A DNA stretch of 64,000 nt. Origin: an uncultured Prevotellaceae bacterium. Its GTDB lineage: Bacteria; Bacteroidota; Bacteroidia; Bacteroidales; Bacteroidaceae. The position numbers were made by a program, and so were the translations under genes. Location: the NCBI GenBank assembly GCA_902790625.1, contig CADASP010000003.1, forward strand, positions 124,001 through 188,000, in the 5' to 3' direction. Shown here piece after piece: positions 1-9,590 of this stretch. Under the pieces are notes generated by a model that ran no database searches, was not told the DNA's origin, and saw nothing but the letters and a program-made list of their open reading frames with translations. Position 1 is the stretch's first letter; each line of letters opens with the position of its first letter.

Positions 1-20
1 GTTTTTTTATTACTTCAAAG

Positions 21-1106
21 ATGAAAATATATACTGTAACGTATCTTATTAATAATTATGGTTCAATTCTTCAAGCTTATGCATTACAAAAACGCTTGCA
101 AGAATTTGGTGGGAATCCAATTATAATAAGGAAAGAAGCACCAGCAAAAGGGTCATTTATGCACACTTTGCGGGTCATCTTAAAGCCACAAAAGCATTAT
201 TCCCTTTTTCAAAGAATTAAGAAAGAGTGTCAGAAGAAAAAATTCAATATTAAAAATTCAAAGATTTCTAATTTCATCAACGCAAAACTTTCCGTAACAA
301 TAATTAGTGATATAGGGCAATTTAAAAATAACCTCTCTGCTAATGATGTATTTCTCGCTGGAAGTGATCAAATATGGAATGTTCTTAATTCAACCTTATC
401 AAGTTGGTATTCTTTTAAATGGATAGATTCCAATAAAAAATATAGTTATGCGGCCAGTATAGGGTTGGACGAACTGACTGAATCTCAGAAGCAGTTGTAT
501 GCTGATGGATTATTAGGCTTCCATACCATATCGTTAAGGGAGTCTCAAGCTGTTAGTTTGTTGGCTCCATTGTTTAAGGGGAAAGAGGTGAGACAAGATT
601 TAGACCCGACTCTTCTGTTTGATGGTTCATTCTGGCGAAAAATGGAAACAGGAAGATTGATAGAAGAACCATACGTCTTTGTTTATATGCTAAGGCCAGA
701 TATGAATGTCATAGAGTTGGCGAAACAAATAGCTAAAAAAAGGGGTTATGAGGTTATTTATACAGGATTATATGCAGATAAGATGACAGGTGTTACCACA
801 ATATGTGATGCAGGAATAGAAGAGTTCTTGTCGTATATTGATAATGCTGAAGCTGTTGTTACGAATTCATTTCATGGAACCGTCTTCTCTGTTCTGTTTC
901 ATAAGCCTTTCCTCTCTGTAAAATTGCAGACTACTTCATCGCGAGTAGAAAGTTTCCTTAATATAATTGGGATGAAATCAAGACTTGTTCAGGCACCTTT
1001 TGCATCAACAGATATTCCTGATGTTGACTATCAAAAAGTAGAACAGATTCTTGGTATAGAAAGAAACAAATCCTTGGATTACTTGGCAAAAATATGTGAA
1101 GCGTAA
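21..1106 (+). CDS. Polysaccharide pyruvyl transferase family protein
   Basis: The family transfers a pyruvyl group from phosphoenolpyruvate to a hexose of an exopolysaccharide, making a ketal. The 361-residue length fits. The N-terminal NYGSILQAYAL segment (about 12-22), the central GSDQIWN (about 115-121) and the C-terminal NSFHGTVFS (about 281-289) are the landmarks of the family (PF04230 type). There is no signal peptide or membrane segment, so it should act on lipid-linked intermediates at the inner face of the membrane. The stop codon overlaps the next start by one base, so the two are translationally coupled. A second paralogue lies at 3282-4400. The acceptor sugar cannot be read from sequence. 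Confidence 0.9.
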   Translation: MKIYTVTYLINNYGSILQAYALQKRLQEFGGNPIIIRKEAPAKGSFMHTLRVILKPQKHYSLFQRIKKECQKKKFNIKNSKISNFINAKLSVTIISDIGQFKNNLSANDVFLAGSDQIWNVLNSTLSSWYSFKWIDSNKKYSYAASIGLDELTESQKQLYADGLLGFHTISLRESQAVSLLAPLFKGKEVRQDLDPTLLFDGSFWRKMETGRLIEEPYVFVYMLRPDMNVIELAKQIAKKRGYEVIYTGLYADKMTGVTTICDAGIEEFLSYIDNAEAVVTNSFHGTVFSVLFHKPFLSVKLQTTSSRVESFLNIIGMKSRLVQAPFASTDIPDVDYQKVEQILGIERNKSLDYLAKICEA

Positions 1107-2299
1107 TGGAGTGGAATTTAAATACAGACCAATGTAATGGCTGTTGTGCTTGCGCTGATGCATGCCCTGTTGGTGCAATAACTATGGAAGTGGATATTTC
1201 TGGGAGCAGACGTCCTCAATTGAATAGTTCACTATGTATATCTTGCTCCAAATGTAAAAAAATATGTCCTCAATTCTCTTCACCAAAAAGTGTGGGCTTC
1301 GATAAGCAATCCTATATTGGTTTATGCGAAAATAGTACTTTATATCAGAGATCGTCATCGGGCGGTATTTTCGCTGCTTTGGCTGTATCCTTTTTAAAAA
1401 GAGGCGGGGTAGTTTATGGAGCAGCGATAACCCGGTTTAATAAAAGAGTTGAATGCCGGCATTTGAGAATTACGGATTGTAAAGACCTCCATCTTATTCA
1501 GGGAAGCAAATATGTCCAGAGTAAAATGGACGGGGTTTATAAAATGATTAAAGAAGATATAAAGGCAGGAAAAGACGTTCTATTCTCTGGTACCTCATGT
1601 CAGGTTGCTGCAATAAAGAACGTATTTGGCGAGCACGAACAGTTATTTACGGTTGACCTCGTATGTCATGGCGTACCTAAAGACTCAGTCTACAATAATT
1701 ATATAAGCTATTTAGAGAAAAAATACAAATCAAGCATCCAAGATGTTTCTTTTAGAGTAAAAGGGTATCGAAATTTCTGGAGTACCTCTACGTATGTGCT
1801 AAAATTATTATTTAACGGAAAACAATCAAATAAAATTGTTTTCATTCCGAAGGACAAATCTGCGTATTACAAATTGTTTTTACAGAGGGCGTGTTATAGA
1901 GAGTCCTGCTATTCATGCCAATATGCTTCATTAAACAAACCTGCAGATATGACGTTTGGTGACTTTCGACCCACGTCTATAGAGTATCATGAGTATAACT
2001 TACAAAAGGCTTATACATATTCTTCTATAATAGTTCATACGTCAAGAGGAAAGATATTATTGGATAGCGCAAAAAAATGTGTTCAATTAGTTCCTATACC
2101 CATTGAGGTGATGGTAAAGCACCATAGTAATTTGCAACGGCCCAGTACAATTACTGATGAAGGGAAGCAACTAAAAGAACTTTATAATCAAAAGGGAATC
2201 GAGGGGTTACAAAAGGTTATAAATAAGAAATATTTGTTAGATCAATTAAAGTTGTCTTTAAAGAATAAGTTGAAAAAAGTAAAAAGTTCTATAGGGTGA
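1106..2299 (+). CDS. Ferredoxin / coenzyme F420 hydrogenase beta-subunit-like protein
   Basis: The N-terminus carries two complete 4Fe-4S motifs: Cys10, 13, 16 and 20 followed by Pro, then Cys44, 47, 50 and 54 followed by Pro. The remainder resembles the FrhB/FdhB N- and C-terminal domains, including a GTSCQVAA segment and a conserved Cys cluster (CYRESCYSCQYA). Bacteroidota do not use F420 in general, and this subgroup recurs beside polysaccharide pyruvyl transferases. A redox role on a sugar or pyruvyl intermediate is plausible but not proven. It overlaps the upstream gene by one base and lies 32 bases before the MurB-like gene, in the same operon. Confidence 0.85.
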   Translation: MEWNLNTDQCNGCCACADACPVGAITMEVDISGSRRPQLNSSLCISCSKCKKICPQFSSPKSVGFDKQSYIGLCENSTLYQRSSSGGIFAALAVSFLKRGGVVYGAAITRFNKRVECRHLRITDCKDLHLIQGSKYVQSKMDGVYKMIKEDIKAGKDVLFSGTSCQVAAIKNVFGEHEQLFTVDLVCHGVPKDSVYNNYISYLEKKYKSSIQDVSFRVKGYRNFWSTSTYVLKLLFNGKQSNKIVFIPKDKSAYYKLFLQRACYRESCYSCQYASLNKPADMTFGDFRPTSIEYHEYNLQKAYTYSSIIVHTSRGKILLDSAKKCVQLVPIPIEVMVKHHSNLQRPSTITDEGKQLKELYNQKGIEGLQKVINKKYLLDQLKLSLKNKLKKVKSSIG

Positions 2300-2331
2300 C
2301 TAATAAAGATGTTTTATCTATAGGTTAAGCT

Positions 2332-3285
2332 ATGGTATTATTTCAATACTTACAAGAACAGCAGATTCCGTTTGAACAGGACGTATCCTTGTCGAAGAAG
2401 ACGTGGATTAAGACGGGAGGTATATGCGGTTGCTGGATTACACCAGCAAGTGTCAAGCAACTGACAGAGGTATGCAGATACTTGCAGGCTAATAGTATTA
2501 AGTTTGACGTTGTAGGCCAGACATCTAATATTTTCTTTCATTCCACCTATAATCCCGAGGTGATTGTTTCTACCGTCCGCGTGAACGACTATAACATAGA
2601 AGAGGCTATCATCACTTGTGATTGTGGGGCAAATGTGATGAAACTGGCCAAGTACTGCATGTCGCAAGGCTATTCAGGTTTCTATGGACTTGTGGGACTC
2701 CCTGGCACGGTGGCTTCTGCAGTTGTAAATAACGCCGGGTGTTTTGGTTGTTCTATTTCATCCATGCTCATCAGTGCTGACGTATTAATGCCCGATGGCT
2801 CTGTACAGATTTTTAAAAAAGACGATTTCGGCTACGAAAAACGCTCGTCGAAATTCAAAAGAGGAGAGATAAAAGGAATTGTCCTCTCTGTAAAACTAAG
2901 ACTTCAAAAAGCCGACAACATTGAGGAAGAATATAATAAGTCTGAGGAGACAAAGCTATATCGAAAGACCAAGCAAGAGGGGCCAAAGCTGAATTTAGGC
3001 AGTGTATTTGCAAAACTCGAAAAGAAACGGAACATAAAGAATAAGTTGGCTTCCCTTTTGTCAAAAGTTGCGGCAGTATGCCATTTTGCACCGCGAAAGC
3101 GAGCTTATAAAAAGGCACTGCTCACGCTATATGGTTACACAGATTTGAACAACTATATTTCTGACAAGCAACTGAACACCTTTGTGTGGCGAGATGAAGA
3201 AGCGGAGCAGAAGTTTGTCAGATACAAAGAGTTTATGGGGAAAGTATTCAAAGACTTAACCATAGAAATTGAAGAAAGGCAATGA
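2332..3285 (+). CDS. MurB-like FAD-dependent reductase in a polysaccharide locus
   Basis: This 317-residue protein has the layout of UDP-N-acetylenolpyruvoylglucosamine reductase. The FAD-binding part contains TGG near residue 29, GQTSN near 62 and the GLVGLPGTVASAVVNNAG loop near 119-136. The C-terminal part contains NLGSVFAKL, which aligns with the catalytic-serine region of MurB. It sits between pyruvyl-transferase genes and overlaps the next gene by four bases, so it is unlikely to be the housekeeping murB. I infer that it reduces an enolpyruvyl or similar sugar ether during glycan synthesis. The C-terminus is divergent, so the substrate is uncertain. Confidence 0.8.
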   Translation: MVLFQYLQEQQIPFEQDVSLSKKTWIKTGGICGCWITPASVKQLTEVCRYLQANSIKFDVVGQTSNIFFHSTYNPEVIVSTVRVNDYNIEEAIITCDCGANVMKLAKYCMSQGYSGFYGLVGLPGTVASAVVNNAGCFGCSISSMLISADVLMPDGSVQIFKKDDFGYEKRSSKFKRGEIKGIVLSVKLRLQKADNIEEEYNKSEETKLYRKTKQEGPKLNLGSVFAKLEKKRNIKNKLASLLSKVAAVCHFAPRKRAYKKALLTLYGYTDLNNYISDKQLNTFVWRDEEAEQKFVRYKEFMGKVFKDLTIEIEERQ

Positions 3286-4400
3286 AAATAGGGATATTGA
3301 CATACCATAGGGCAGAGAACTATGGTGCCCTGCTTCAGGCATACGCAACTAAGACCTATTTGCAAAGCCTTGGTCACGACGTGTCGTTTGTGGACTATTG
3401 GCCGAAGTATCACTCTGACTATTTCAGCATTTTCCCCATTCGGGCTTTCAATAAAAGAAACGCCAAGGGCATAATTTTAATGCTGCTTCGCCTTGCCCTT
3501 TGGGGCGTTCCCAGATATATCCGCAAAAACCGTCTTCAAAGATTCATGCGCAAAAAGCTGGAACTGCCGAAAGTTCCTTTGTATACGAATGACGAATGCA
3601 AGACGGAGAAATATGATGTGGTGATATACGGCAGTGACCAGATTTGGCGCAAGCAGAATCTGGGCGGTGTAGGCTTTGATGCCTGGTACTTTGGCTCTGA
3701 AAATGTCTTGGCTGACAAGAAAGTGGCATTCGCTGGAAGTATGGGTGCTGTAAGTTTTGATGATGAAGATGAAGTGTATGTGCTTCAACAGATGAGGAAT
3801 TTCGACAATTTGTCTGTCAGAGAGAAAGATTTGCACGATTTCCTGTCCCTAAAAGGCATTGGTTCACAATTGGTGTCCGACCCTGTTTTCCTCTTGCAAA
3901 AAGAGGAATGGACGAAAGTGGCGCCCTCTGGTCCCATAAACAAGAAATACATTCTGTTTTATAACCTGCTGAATACTCGGGAAAGTGTAAGTTTTACTAA
4001 CCGATTGAGTCTTACAACAGGTTTACCCGTTGTTGAAATTAACAAGGTCTTGACACCCTCCCGTTTTTTTAGCAGACGCTATGTTAGCTGTGCTTCAGTG
4101 GAACGATTTCTCAGTCTGATAGCCCATGCTGACTACGTTGTGAGCAACTCCTTTCATGGCGTGGCATTTTCATTGATTTTTGAGAAGCAATTCTTTGCAG
4201 TGGGCATGCGCGAGAAGGCTAATCGTGTTGTGTCACTATTAGAGAGCTTGGACTTAAAAAGCAGATATGTTGTTGATGGCCGCTCTTTGTCGGAAGACGA
4301 TTCTTCAGTTATTGACTATGCCGCAGTAAAGAAAAAGCTTCAAGTGCTTGTTGACGGGTCTGTAAAGTATTTAAATCTATGCATCCAACAAATAAACTGA
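3282..4400 (+). CDS. Polysaccharide pyruvyl transferase family protein (second copy)
   Basis: A 372-residue paralogue of the first gene in the window. It shares the ENYGALLQAYA start motif (about 13-23), YGSDQIWRK near residue 116, FAGSMGA near 147 and NSFHGVAFS near 289. The ATGA overlap with the MurB-like gene indicates translational coupling, and the 3' end overlaps the following polymerase gene by 22 bases. It should transfer pyruvate from PEP to a glycan residue in the cytoplasm. Two divergent copies suggest either two pyruvylated residues or a transferase and a recruited variant. Confidence 0.88.
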   Translation: MKIGILTYHRAENYGALLQAYATKTYLQSLGHDVSFVDYWPKYHSDYFSIFPIRAFNKRNAKGIILMLLRLALWGVPRYIRKNRLQRFMRKKLELPKVPLYTNDECKTEKYDVVIYGSDQIWRKQNLGGVGFDAWYFGSENVLADKKVAFAGSMGAVSFDDEDEVYVLQQMRNFDNLSVREKDLHDFLSLKGIGSQLVSDPVFLLQKEEWTKVAPSGPINKKYILFYNLLNTRESVSFTNRLSLTTGLPVVEINKVLTPSRFFSRRYVSCASVERFLSLIAHADYVVSNSFHGVAFSLIFEKQFFAVGMREKANRVVSLLESLDLKSRYVVDGRSLSEDDSSVIDYAAVKKKLQVLVDGSVKYLNLCIQQIN

Positions 4401-5566
4401 ATACTCAGCCTTTCTTCTTCGTATTCGTAGTTGGTCTGTTGTTATATTTCCTGTCGTCGATTAATTTGTGGAATAATCAGATGACGGGTGGTGCGTCTAC
4501 TTTATCGGAAGAAAGATGGCTGTTATATAGTGGCATTTTTTTAGTAGCCACTAGTGCTATGGTATGGCGGACAACTCGCTTTTTCAAAATGGAAGGTATT
4601 CATGTGGTGTGCGTGCTTTGGATTTGTCTGATGCCAATATTTATTTTATATAATAAGGGCTCATTTGGTGATTGTGTTTACACCATTCTGTGGCCTTTGT
4701 TGTTTGAAGCCTCCTATGTTTGCGGTTCTGTTGGCAGCAGATATGTGGATTCCTTGAAAAAGGTGTTCATTGTTTTGGCAATCTGGGGGACGTTTTTGTT
4801 CCTTCAAACCAGAGTGAATTTATTTGAGAGAGAGACTGCCCAGTCAAACACCATTTATTTTTCCTTCTTAACCCTTCCTTGGTTGTTGCTTGTCAAAAAG
4901 AAAAATCATAGGCTGTTTCTACTCATCCTATTCACCATATTGGTGGTATGGTCGCTTAAACGGTCTGCCATGCTTGCCGTTGTCCTCTGCTGGAGTTGTT
5001 ATATGCTCATGCTGTTGAAAAGGAAAAGGAATAAGCTGTTGGGAACAATACTAATTGCAGTGGTGTTATCTGGTGGTATCTTAGGCTATTCATTCAGTGA
5101 TTCAATATTGAAAGGAGAACTATCAGAACGTGTGAATAGGGAAGAGACCGATGAAGGTCGAAATCGTCTGGCTATTTATACGGTTACTTGGGCTATGATT
5201 GAGAATTCTTCTGTTGACAAATTATTTTTTGGCCATGGCCATTATGGAGTTCGCAAAGATTCCTTCTTGGAAATTTCTGCCCATAACGATTTCCTTGAGG
5301 TAATCTATGATTATGGTCTCGTCATCTTGGTGCTCTATCTTGGACTGTGGGTTTATGTCATAAAAAGGTGTGTGCGCTTGTTTCGCGACGAGTCACCACT
5401 CTTCCTTCCATACGCCGTATCACTCTCCATCTTCATCGTCATGTCAATGGTGAGCCATCTGATTCTTTATTGTTCCTATTTCCTTTTCCTTGTGCTGTTT
5501 TGGGGTAGTATAGAAGGCGCTTATTTTAGCCAACATGATGTCAGGAAACAAATCCAAATAAAGTAA
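4379..5566 (+). CDS. O-antigen polymerase / Wzy-like membrane protein
   Basis: This 395-residue polypeptide is almost entirely hydrophobic, with about ten predicted membrane helices. A larger hydrophilic loop at about 225-300 contains RLAIYTVTWAMIENS and the GHGHYG...SAHNDFLEVIYDYG segment, a His/Asn pattern typical of the periplasmic loop of O-antigen ligases and polymerases (Wzy_C-like). It is the only polymerase candidate in the window, so it probably joins repeat units on undecaprenyl diphosphate. It overlaps the pyruvyl transferase by 22 bases and is followed after two bases by a glycosyltransferase. A WaaL-type ligase is the alternative. Confidence 0.75.
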   Translation: MHPTNKLNTQPFFFVFVVGLLLYFLSSINLWNNQMTGGASTLSEERWLLYSGIFLVATSAMVWRTTRFFKMEGIHVVCVLWICLMPIFILYNKGSFGDCVYTILWPLLFEASYVCGSVGSRYVDSLKKVFIVLAIWGTFLFLQTRVNLFERETAQSNTIYFSFLTLPWLLLVKKKNHRLFLLILFTILVVWSLKRSAMLAVVLCWSCYMLMLLKRKRNKLLGTILIAVVLSGGILGYSFSDSILKGELSERVNREETDEGRNRLAIYTVTWAMIENSSVDKLFFGHGHYGVRKDSFLEISAHNDFLEVIYDYGLVILVLYLGLWVYVIKRCVRLFRDESPLFLPYAVSLSIFIVMSMVSHLILYCSYFLFLVLFWGSIEGAYFSQHDVRKQIQIK

Positions 5567-5568
5567 TA

Positions 5569-6735
5569 ATGAGAGTCGTTTTCGTTACACGCGGCTATCC
5601 GTCGAAAGATAATCCAATGGCGGGTAATTATGAGGCCGTGCAAGCCAAAGCCTTGGCGAAAAAAGGGGTCGATGTGTCTGTCATTTGTACAGAAACACGT
5701 AGCATCTTACATCTTTTTGGTCGAAACAAGGTTGAATCCTTTGATGACGAAGGCGTGCATGTATATAAAAGCCACCCAGTGTTGCTGGTTATTCCCAAAA
5801 TGCTATTCCTGTCTAATTGGCGACTGAACAATTGGATTTTGAGTCGTTCCCTTCATCAATTGTTTCAGAGATGTTGCAGCGAAATAGGGAAACCTGATAT
5901 TATTCATGCCCATATTATAGGGTTTGCTTTTCGTTGCAAACGTATACTGGAGAAGCATGACATTCCATTAGTCATCACGGAGCATTGGTCAAAAATCAAC
6001 GATTTAACTTTTACTTCGGTTCGATTAACTCGATGGGCGAAAATGTATTTTAAAGCAAAAAGAGTCATTGCCGTTTCCAACCAATTATCAAAATCGCTGA
6101 AAGAAAAATATAGTGTAGATAGTATAGTTGTCAACAATATGGTCAGCGACACTTTTTTTAGCGGCAATATGATTTCGAAGAAAAAGAAAGGCTATAAATT
6201 TATTGCTGTGGGTAGCCTTCGCCCCATAAAAGGCTTTGACCTATTGATTAAGGCTTTCAACAAATGTCATTTCGCTCCTGACATTTGTTTAGACATTGTT
6301 GGCGGTGGTGAGGATATGCACATTTTACGAGAACTGATAAATAAATATGGGATACAGCAACAAGTAAGGCTTCTTGGATTGAAACAACCTGAAGAAGTTG
6401 GAAAATTGATGGCAGAAGCCGATTGTTATGTCTTGGCGAGCCATTCAGAAACTTTTGGCATCGTCTGTATAGAGGCCATGGCGAAAGGCTTACCAGTCAT
6501 CGCAACAAGATGTGGAGGACCGGAAGAATTTATTAACGAGCAGAATGGTGTGTTGATACCCGTGAATGATGTGGATGCTTTGGCAGAAGCCATGCAGAAT
6601 ATGTATAAGAATGCACACTTTTATAACCATGAGGCTATTAGGGACTATAGTCAATGCCATTTTTCTGAAAGCGCAATTGCCGACCAAATTATTGCGGTTT
6701 ATAAAGAGGTAACAAGGAATAACGTATTAGAATAG
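5569..6735 (+). CDS. Glycosyltransferase family 4
   Basis: A GT-B glycosyltransferase of 388 residues. The N-terminal half has FVTRGYPSKDNPMAGNYEAVQAKAL, broken here as the acceptor-side loop typical of GT4. The C-terminal half has the donor-binding signature: GSLRPIKGFDLLIKAF near 216, VGGGEDM near 243, and the E-x7-E motif ETFGIVCIE near 293-301 followed by GLPVIATRCGGPEEFI. It is predicted to be cytoplasmic or membrane-associated, adding one sugar to the lipid-linked repeat unit. It starts two bases after the polymerase gene. Donor and linkage cannot be predicted. Confidence 0.9.
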   Translation: MRVVFVTRGYPSKDNPMAGNYEAVQAKALAKKGVDVSVICTETRSILHLFGRNKVESFDDEGVHVYKSHPVLLVIPKMLFLSNWRLNNWILSRSLHQLFQRCCSEIGKPDIIHAHIIGFAFRCKRILEKHDIPLVITEHWSKINDLTFTSVRLTRWAKMYFKAKRVIAVSNQLSKSLKEKYSVDSIVVNNMVSDTFFSGNMISKKKKGYKFIAVGSLRPIKGFDLLIKAFNKCHFAPDICLDIVGGGEDMHILRELINKYGIQQQVRLLGLKQPEEVGKLMAEADCYVLASHSETFGIVCIEAMAKGLPVIATRCGGPEEFINEQNGVLIPVNDVDALAEAMQNMYKNAHFYNHEAIRDYSQCHFSESAIADQIIAVYKEVTRNNVLE

Positions 6736-6765
6736 TCTATTTATTATTATTTAATTAACAAAATT

Positions 6766-6996
6766 ATGGAATTACAAGAATTTATTGAGAATTTTGCAGC
6801 TCAGTTTGATGATACTGACGCAAGTGAAATCAAGGCTGAAACCGTGTTTAAGGAACTGGACGAGTGGTCATCGCTGATAGCTCTCTCGGTCATCGCTATG
6901 GCCGATGAGGAGTATGAGGTGACGCTGAAGGGTGACGATATCCGCAATGCCAACACTGTTGAGGACCTGTTTAATACAGTGAAATCTAAGAAGTAA
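6766..6996 (+). CDS. Acyl carrier protein (cassette A)
   Basis: A 76-residue acidic helical protein. LDEWSSLIAL at 31-40 aligns with the DSL phosphopantetheine motif of acyl carrier proteins, making Ser36 the expected attachment site. Trp in the position before the serines is unlike the housekeeping AcpP and marks a specialised carrier. It is followed after two bases by a KAS III gene and then an SDR gene, the order repeated at 18550-20617. It probably carries a malonyl or growing short acyl chain for glycan decoration. A phosphopantetheinyl transferase is not in the window. Confidence 0.88.
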   Translation: MELQEFIENFAAQFDDTDASEIKAETVFKELDEWSSLIALSVIAMADEEYEVTLKGDDIRNANTVEDLFNTVKSKK

Positions 6997-6998
6997 TT

Positions 6999-8063
6999 AT
7001 GGCTTTTTTAGAGCTTAAGAACGTAAGGATCGCCGGTATAGCAGCCGGCGTTCCTAAACAGGTTTTCAGCAACCTTCATCCCGACGAGTCGGATTGCATA
7101 TCTACAGAATATGCACCTGAGGATTTTGTCAACGTGACGGGAGTTGAAGAGCGCCGTGTTTCTGATACCCTGACGACTTCCGACTTGTGTTATGAAGCAG
7201 CAGAAAAGCTGATTGCAGACTTGGGGTGGAACAAGACTGATATTGAAGCAATCGTATTTGTATCCCAGACAGCGGACTATTGGCTTCCTGCTACATCCTG
7301 TATATTGCAGGACCGTTTGGGCCTCTCCAAGGAATGTTATGCTACTGATGGCACGCTGGGATGTTCTGGATGGGTATATGGCTTGAGCCAGGTGGCTTCT
7401 CTGCTTTCCACAGGTGAAATAAAGAAGGCACTATTGCTGGTTGGTGATGCCAAAAAGCGTATTGAAGCTACACATGATCCGCTTTTTGGCCATGCTGGTA
7501 CTGCTACAGCCATTGAGTATAAGGAAGGGGAACAGGGGTTCAAGTTCCACTTCGGTACTGACGGGTCAGGTTATGATGCAATCATTATTCCTGACGGTGG
7601 CGCAAGAAATCAGGTTTCTTTGAAGTCATTTGAGACAGAGGAAATAGAAGGAAAGATGATGAATCGGCTGCAAACCAGAATGAAAGGTATGGATGTCTTT
7701 TCATTTGGCATTACAACAGCTCCCAAGTCTATCAAAAAATTGAGCGAGCACTATGGGTTCAATTATCAAGATGCTGACTATTTCGTGTTCCATCAAGCCA
7801 ATATGAAAATGAACAATATGATTGTCAAGAAGTTGAAACTTGATGCGGAGAAGGTTCCGTCATGTATGTATCATTTTGGCAATACATCATCGGCTTCAAT
7901 ACCTTTGACTATTGTAAGTCAGTTGAAAGGAAAAGTTGAAAAACAACCGACTAGATTCATTTGCTGTGGATTTGGGGTAGGTTTGTCTTGGGGAACTGTG
8001 GCATTTGAAGTAGAGAACATGATCGTTTCTGATTTGGTAGAAGTTGAAGAAAATACAAAATAG
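6999..8063 (+). CDS. 3-oxoacyl-ACP synthase III (KAS III) paralogue, cassette A
   Basis: A 354-residue thiolase-fold condensing enzyme. The KAS III triad is intact: Cys122 in GTLGCSGW, His265 in FHQAN and Asn295 in HFGNTSSAS. KAS III enzymes condense an acyl-CoA with malonyl-ACP to a beta-ketoacyl-ACP. The gene lies between its own ACP and an SDR, so the three could make a 3-hydroxyacyl-ACP dedicated to sugar N- or O-acylation. It differs from a housekeeping FabH in lying inside a glycan operon and in having two local paralogues (13337-14395 and 18774-19856). Confidence 0.88.
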   Translation: MAFLELKNVRIAGIAAGVPKQVFSNLHPDESDCISTEYAPEDFVNVTGVEERRVSDTLTTSDLCYEAAEKLIADLGWNKTDIEAIVFVSQTADYWLPATSCILQDRLGLSKECYATDGTLGCSGWVYGLSQVASLLSTGEIKKALLLVGDAKKRIEATHDPLFGHAGTATAIEYKEGEQGFKFHFGTDGSGYDAIIIPDGGARNQVSLKSFETEEIEGKMMNRLQTRMKGMDVFSFGITTAPKSIKKLSEHYGFNYQDADYFVFHQANMKMNNMIVKKLKLDAEKVPSCMYHFGNTSSASIPLTIVSQLKGKVEKQPTRFICCGFGVGLSWGTVAFEVENMIVSDLVEVEENTK

Positions 8064-8068
8064 ATGTG

Positions 8069-8815
8069 ATGAGTTATAATCCGTTTTCATTAGAAAGCAA
8101 AACAATTTTGGTGACTGGCGCCTCTTCTGGTATTGGCCAAAAAACAGCTGTTGAATGTTCGAAATTGGGTGCTTCTGTTATTCTGACAGCAAGAAATCAA
8201 GAACGTTTAAATGAAACTTTTTGCCAGTTGGAAGGAACGGGTCATGGACAGATATTAGCAGAACAAACTAACGAGGAACAGGTAATGGAACTGGTTAACA
8301 GTATCCCTGTTCTTGATGGAGTCGTATTATGTGCTGGTAAAGGCATGACTTTACCTTTCCCATTTTGTACAAGGGAAAAATATGATGAGGTTTTTAATGT
8401 GAACTATTTTGCTCCTGTTGAATTGTTAAGGCTTTTGGTGAAGAAAAAGAAACTTAACAAGAATTCTTCAGTTGTATTCGTGTCTTCGATAGGAGGGAAC
8501 GGTTCGTATAGTCTCGGTAATCAAATTTATGGTGCATCGAAAGCGGCCATCAATTCAACGATGAAGTTCTGTGCTCGTGAACTGGCTGGAAAGAAAATCA
8601 GGGTGAACAGTGTGAATCCGGGAATGGTTAACACTAAGCTCATTCAGGGTGGGGCCATCTCAGAAGAACAGCACAAATTGGATATGGAAAAATACCCGTT
8701 GAAACGTTATGGCGAAACAGAAGACATTGCTTATGGCATAATCTATTTGCTGTCGAATGCTTCTTCATGGATTACAGGGCATGCTCTTGTGATAGATGGT
8801 GGCGTAACAATATGA
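8069..8815 (+). CDS. SDR-family oxidoreductase (beta-ketoacyl-ACP reductase-like), cassette A
   Basis: A classical short-chain dehydrogenase. The TGASSGIG nucleotide-binding motif is at 16-23, the catalytic Ser lies in VFVSSIGG, and the YGASK Tyr/Lys pair is near 154-158. The ATG at 8069 is chosen over the GTG three bases earlier, because the protein then starts MSYNPFSLE, matching the paralogue MNPFSLE at 19856. FabG-type enzymes reduce 3-ketoacyl-ACP with NADPH, which fits its position directly after KAS III. A sugar ketoreductase role cannot be excluded. Confidence 0.87.
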   Translation: MSYNPFSLESKTILVTGASSGIGQKTAVECSKLGASVILTARNQERLNETFCQLEGTGHGQILAEQTNEEQVMELVNSIPVLDGVVLCAGKGMTLPFPFCTREKYDEVFNVNYFAPVELLRLLVKKKKLNKNSSVVFVSSIGGNGSYSLGNQIYGASKAAINSTMKFCARELAGKKIRVNSVNPGMVNTKLIQGGAISEEQHKLDMEKYPLKRYGETEDIAYGIIYLLSNASSWITGHALVIDGGVTI

Positions 8816-8819
8816 GAAA

Positions 8820-9575
8820 ATGAAACTATTACAGGATAAGGTGTGCATTATCACGGGTGCAGCACAGGGCATCGGCAAAGGTATAGCCGAGCAGTTTGCT
8901 GCTGACGGGGCCACTGTCTATGCCTGTGACCTGCGTGAAGGCTCTATGGATGAGTGGGCGCTGGAGTGCGGCGAAAGGCATGGTACTCGCGTCATTCCGA
9001 TGTACTTCGACGTGACGGATGCCGCGGCCGTGAAAAACGCATTTATGGTCATCTTCAAGGCAGAGAAGCACATCGATGCGCTGGTGAACAACGCCGGTGT
9101 GGTGTTCAACAAGAAAATAGGCATGATTGTGCGGCAGGAAACGGAACTGATGTTCCGCATCAACGTCATCGCAGTTATCGAACTGGTTCAGTTGGCATCG
9201 CGCCTGATGGCCCGAACGGGAGGCGGCTCCATCGTAAACATCGCATCTGTAACGGCTGTGCTCGGTTCTCCAGGTCAATCGGCCTATTCGGCCACGAAGG
9301 GTGCCATTATATCGTTTACGAAGTCGGCTGCGAAGGAGTTAGCCCCGCAGGGCATCCGCGTGAATGCGGTGGCACCAGGCATCGTGAAGACGGAGCGCTT
9401 CGCCGAGCTGTATGAGAGCGATGGAGCAAAGATAGACCAGCGCATCTCGCGCATTGGCCTTGGCCGTCTCGGCACACCTGAGGACATCGCTAATGCCTGT
9501 GCATTCCTCGCCTCCGACCGTGCCAGTTATATCTCCGGTGAAATCCTCGGGGTAAACGGCTGCGCGTCGATTTAA
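8820..9575 (+). CDS. SDR-family oxidoreductase (FabG-like)
   Basis: A 251-residue classical SDR with TGAAQGIG at 12-19, NNAG near 90, the catalytic Ser in NIASVTAV, YSATK near 156-160, and the C-terminal ISGEILGVNG typical of FabG. It begins four bases after the previous SDR, but its base composition is visibly richer in G and C than the AT-rich gene before it. That change marks the left edge of a GC-rich, repeat-bounded stretch running to about 14.4 kb. It probably reduces a 3-ketoacyl-ACP or a keto sugar. Confidence 0.87.
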   Translation: MKLLQDKVCIITGAAQGIGKGIAEQFAADGATVYACDLREGSMDEWALECGERHGTRVIPMYFDVTDAAAVKNAFMVIFKAEKHIDALVNNAGVVFNKKIGMIVRQETELMFRINVIAVIELVQLASRLMARTGGGSIVNIASVTAVLGSPGQSAYSATKGAIISFTKSAAKELAPQGIRVNAVAPGIVKTERFAELYESDGAKIDQRISRIGLGRLGTPEDIANACAFLASDRASYISGEILGVNGCASI

Positions 9576-9590
9576 GTGAGTCGAAAAAAC

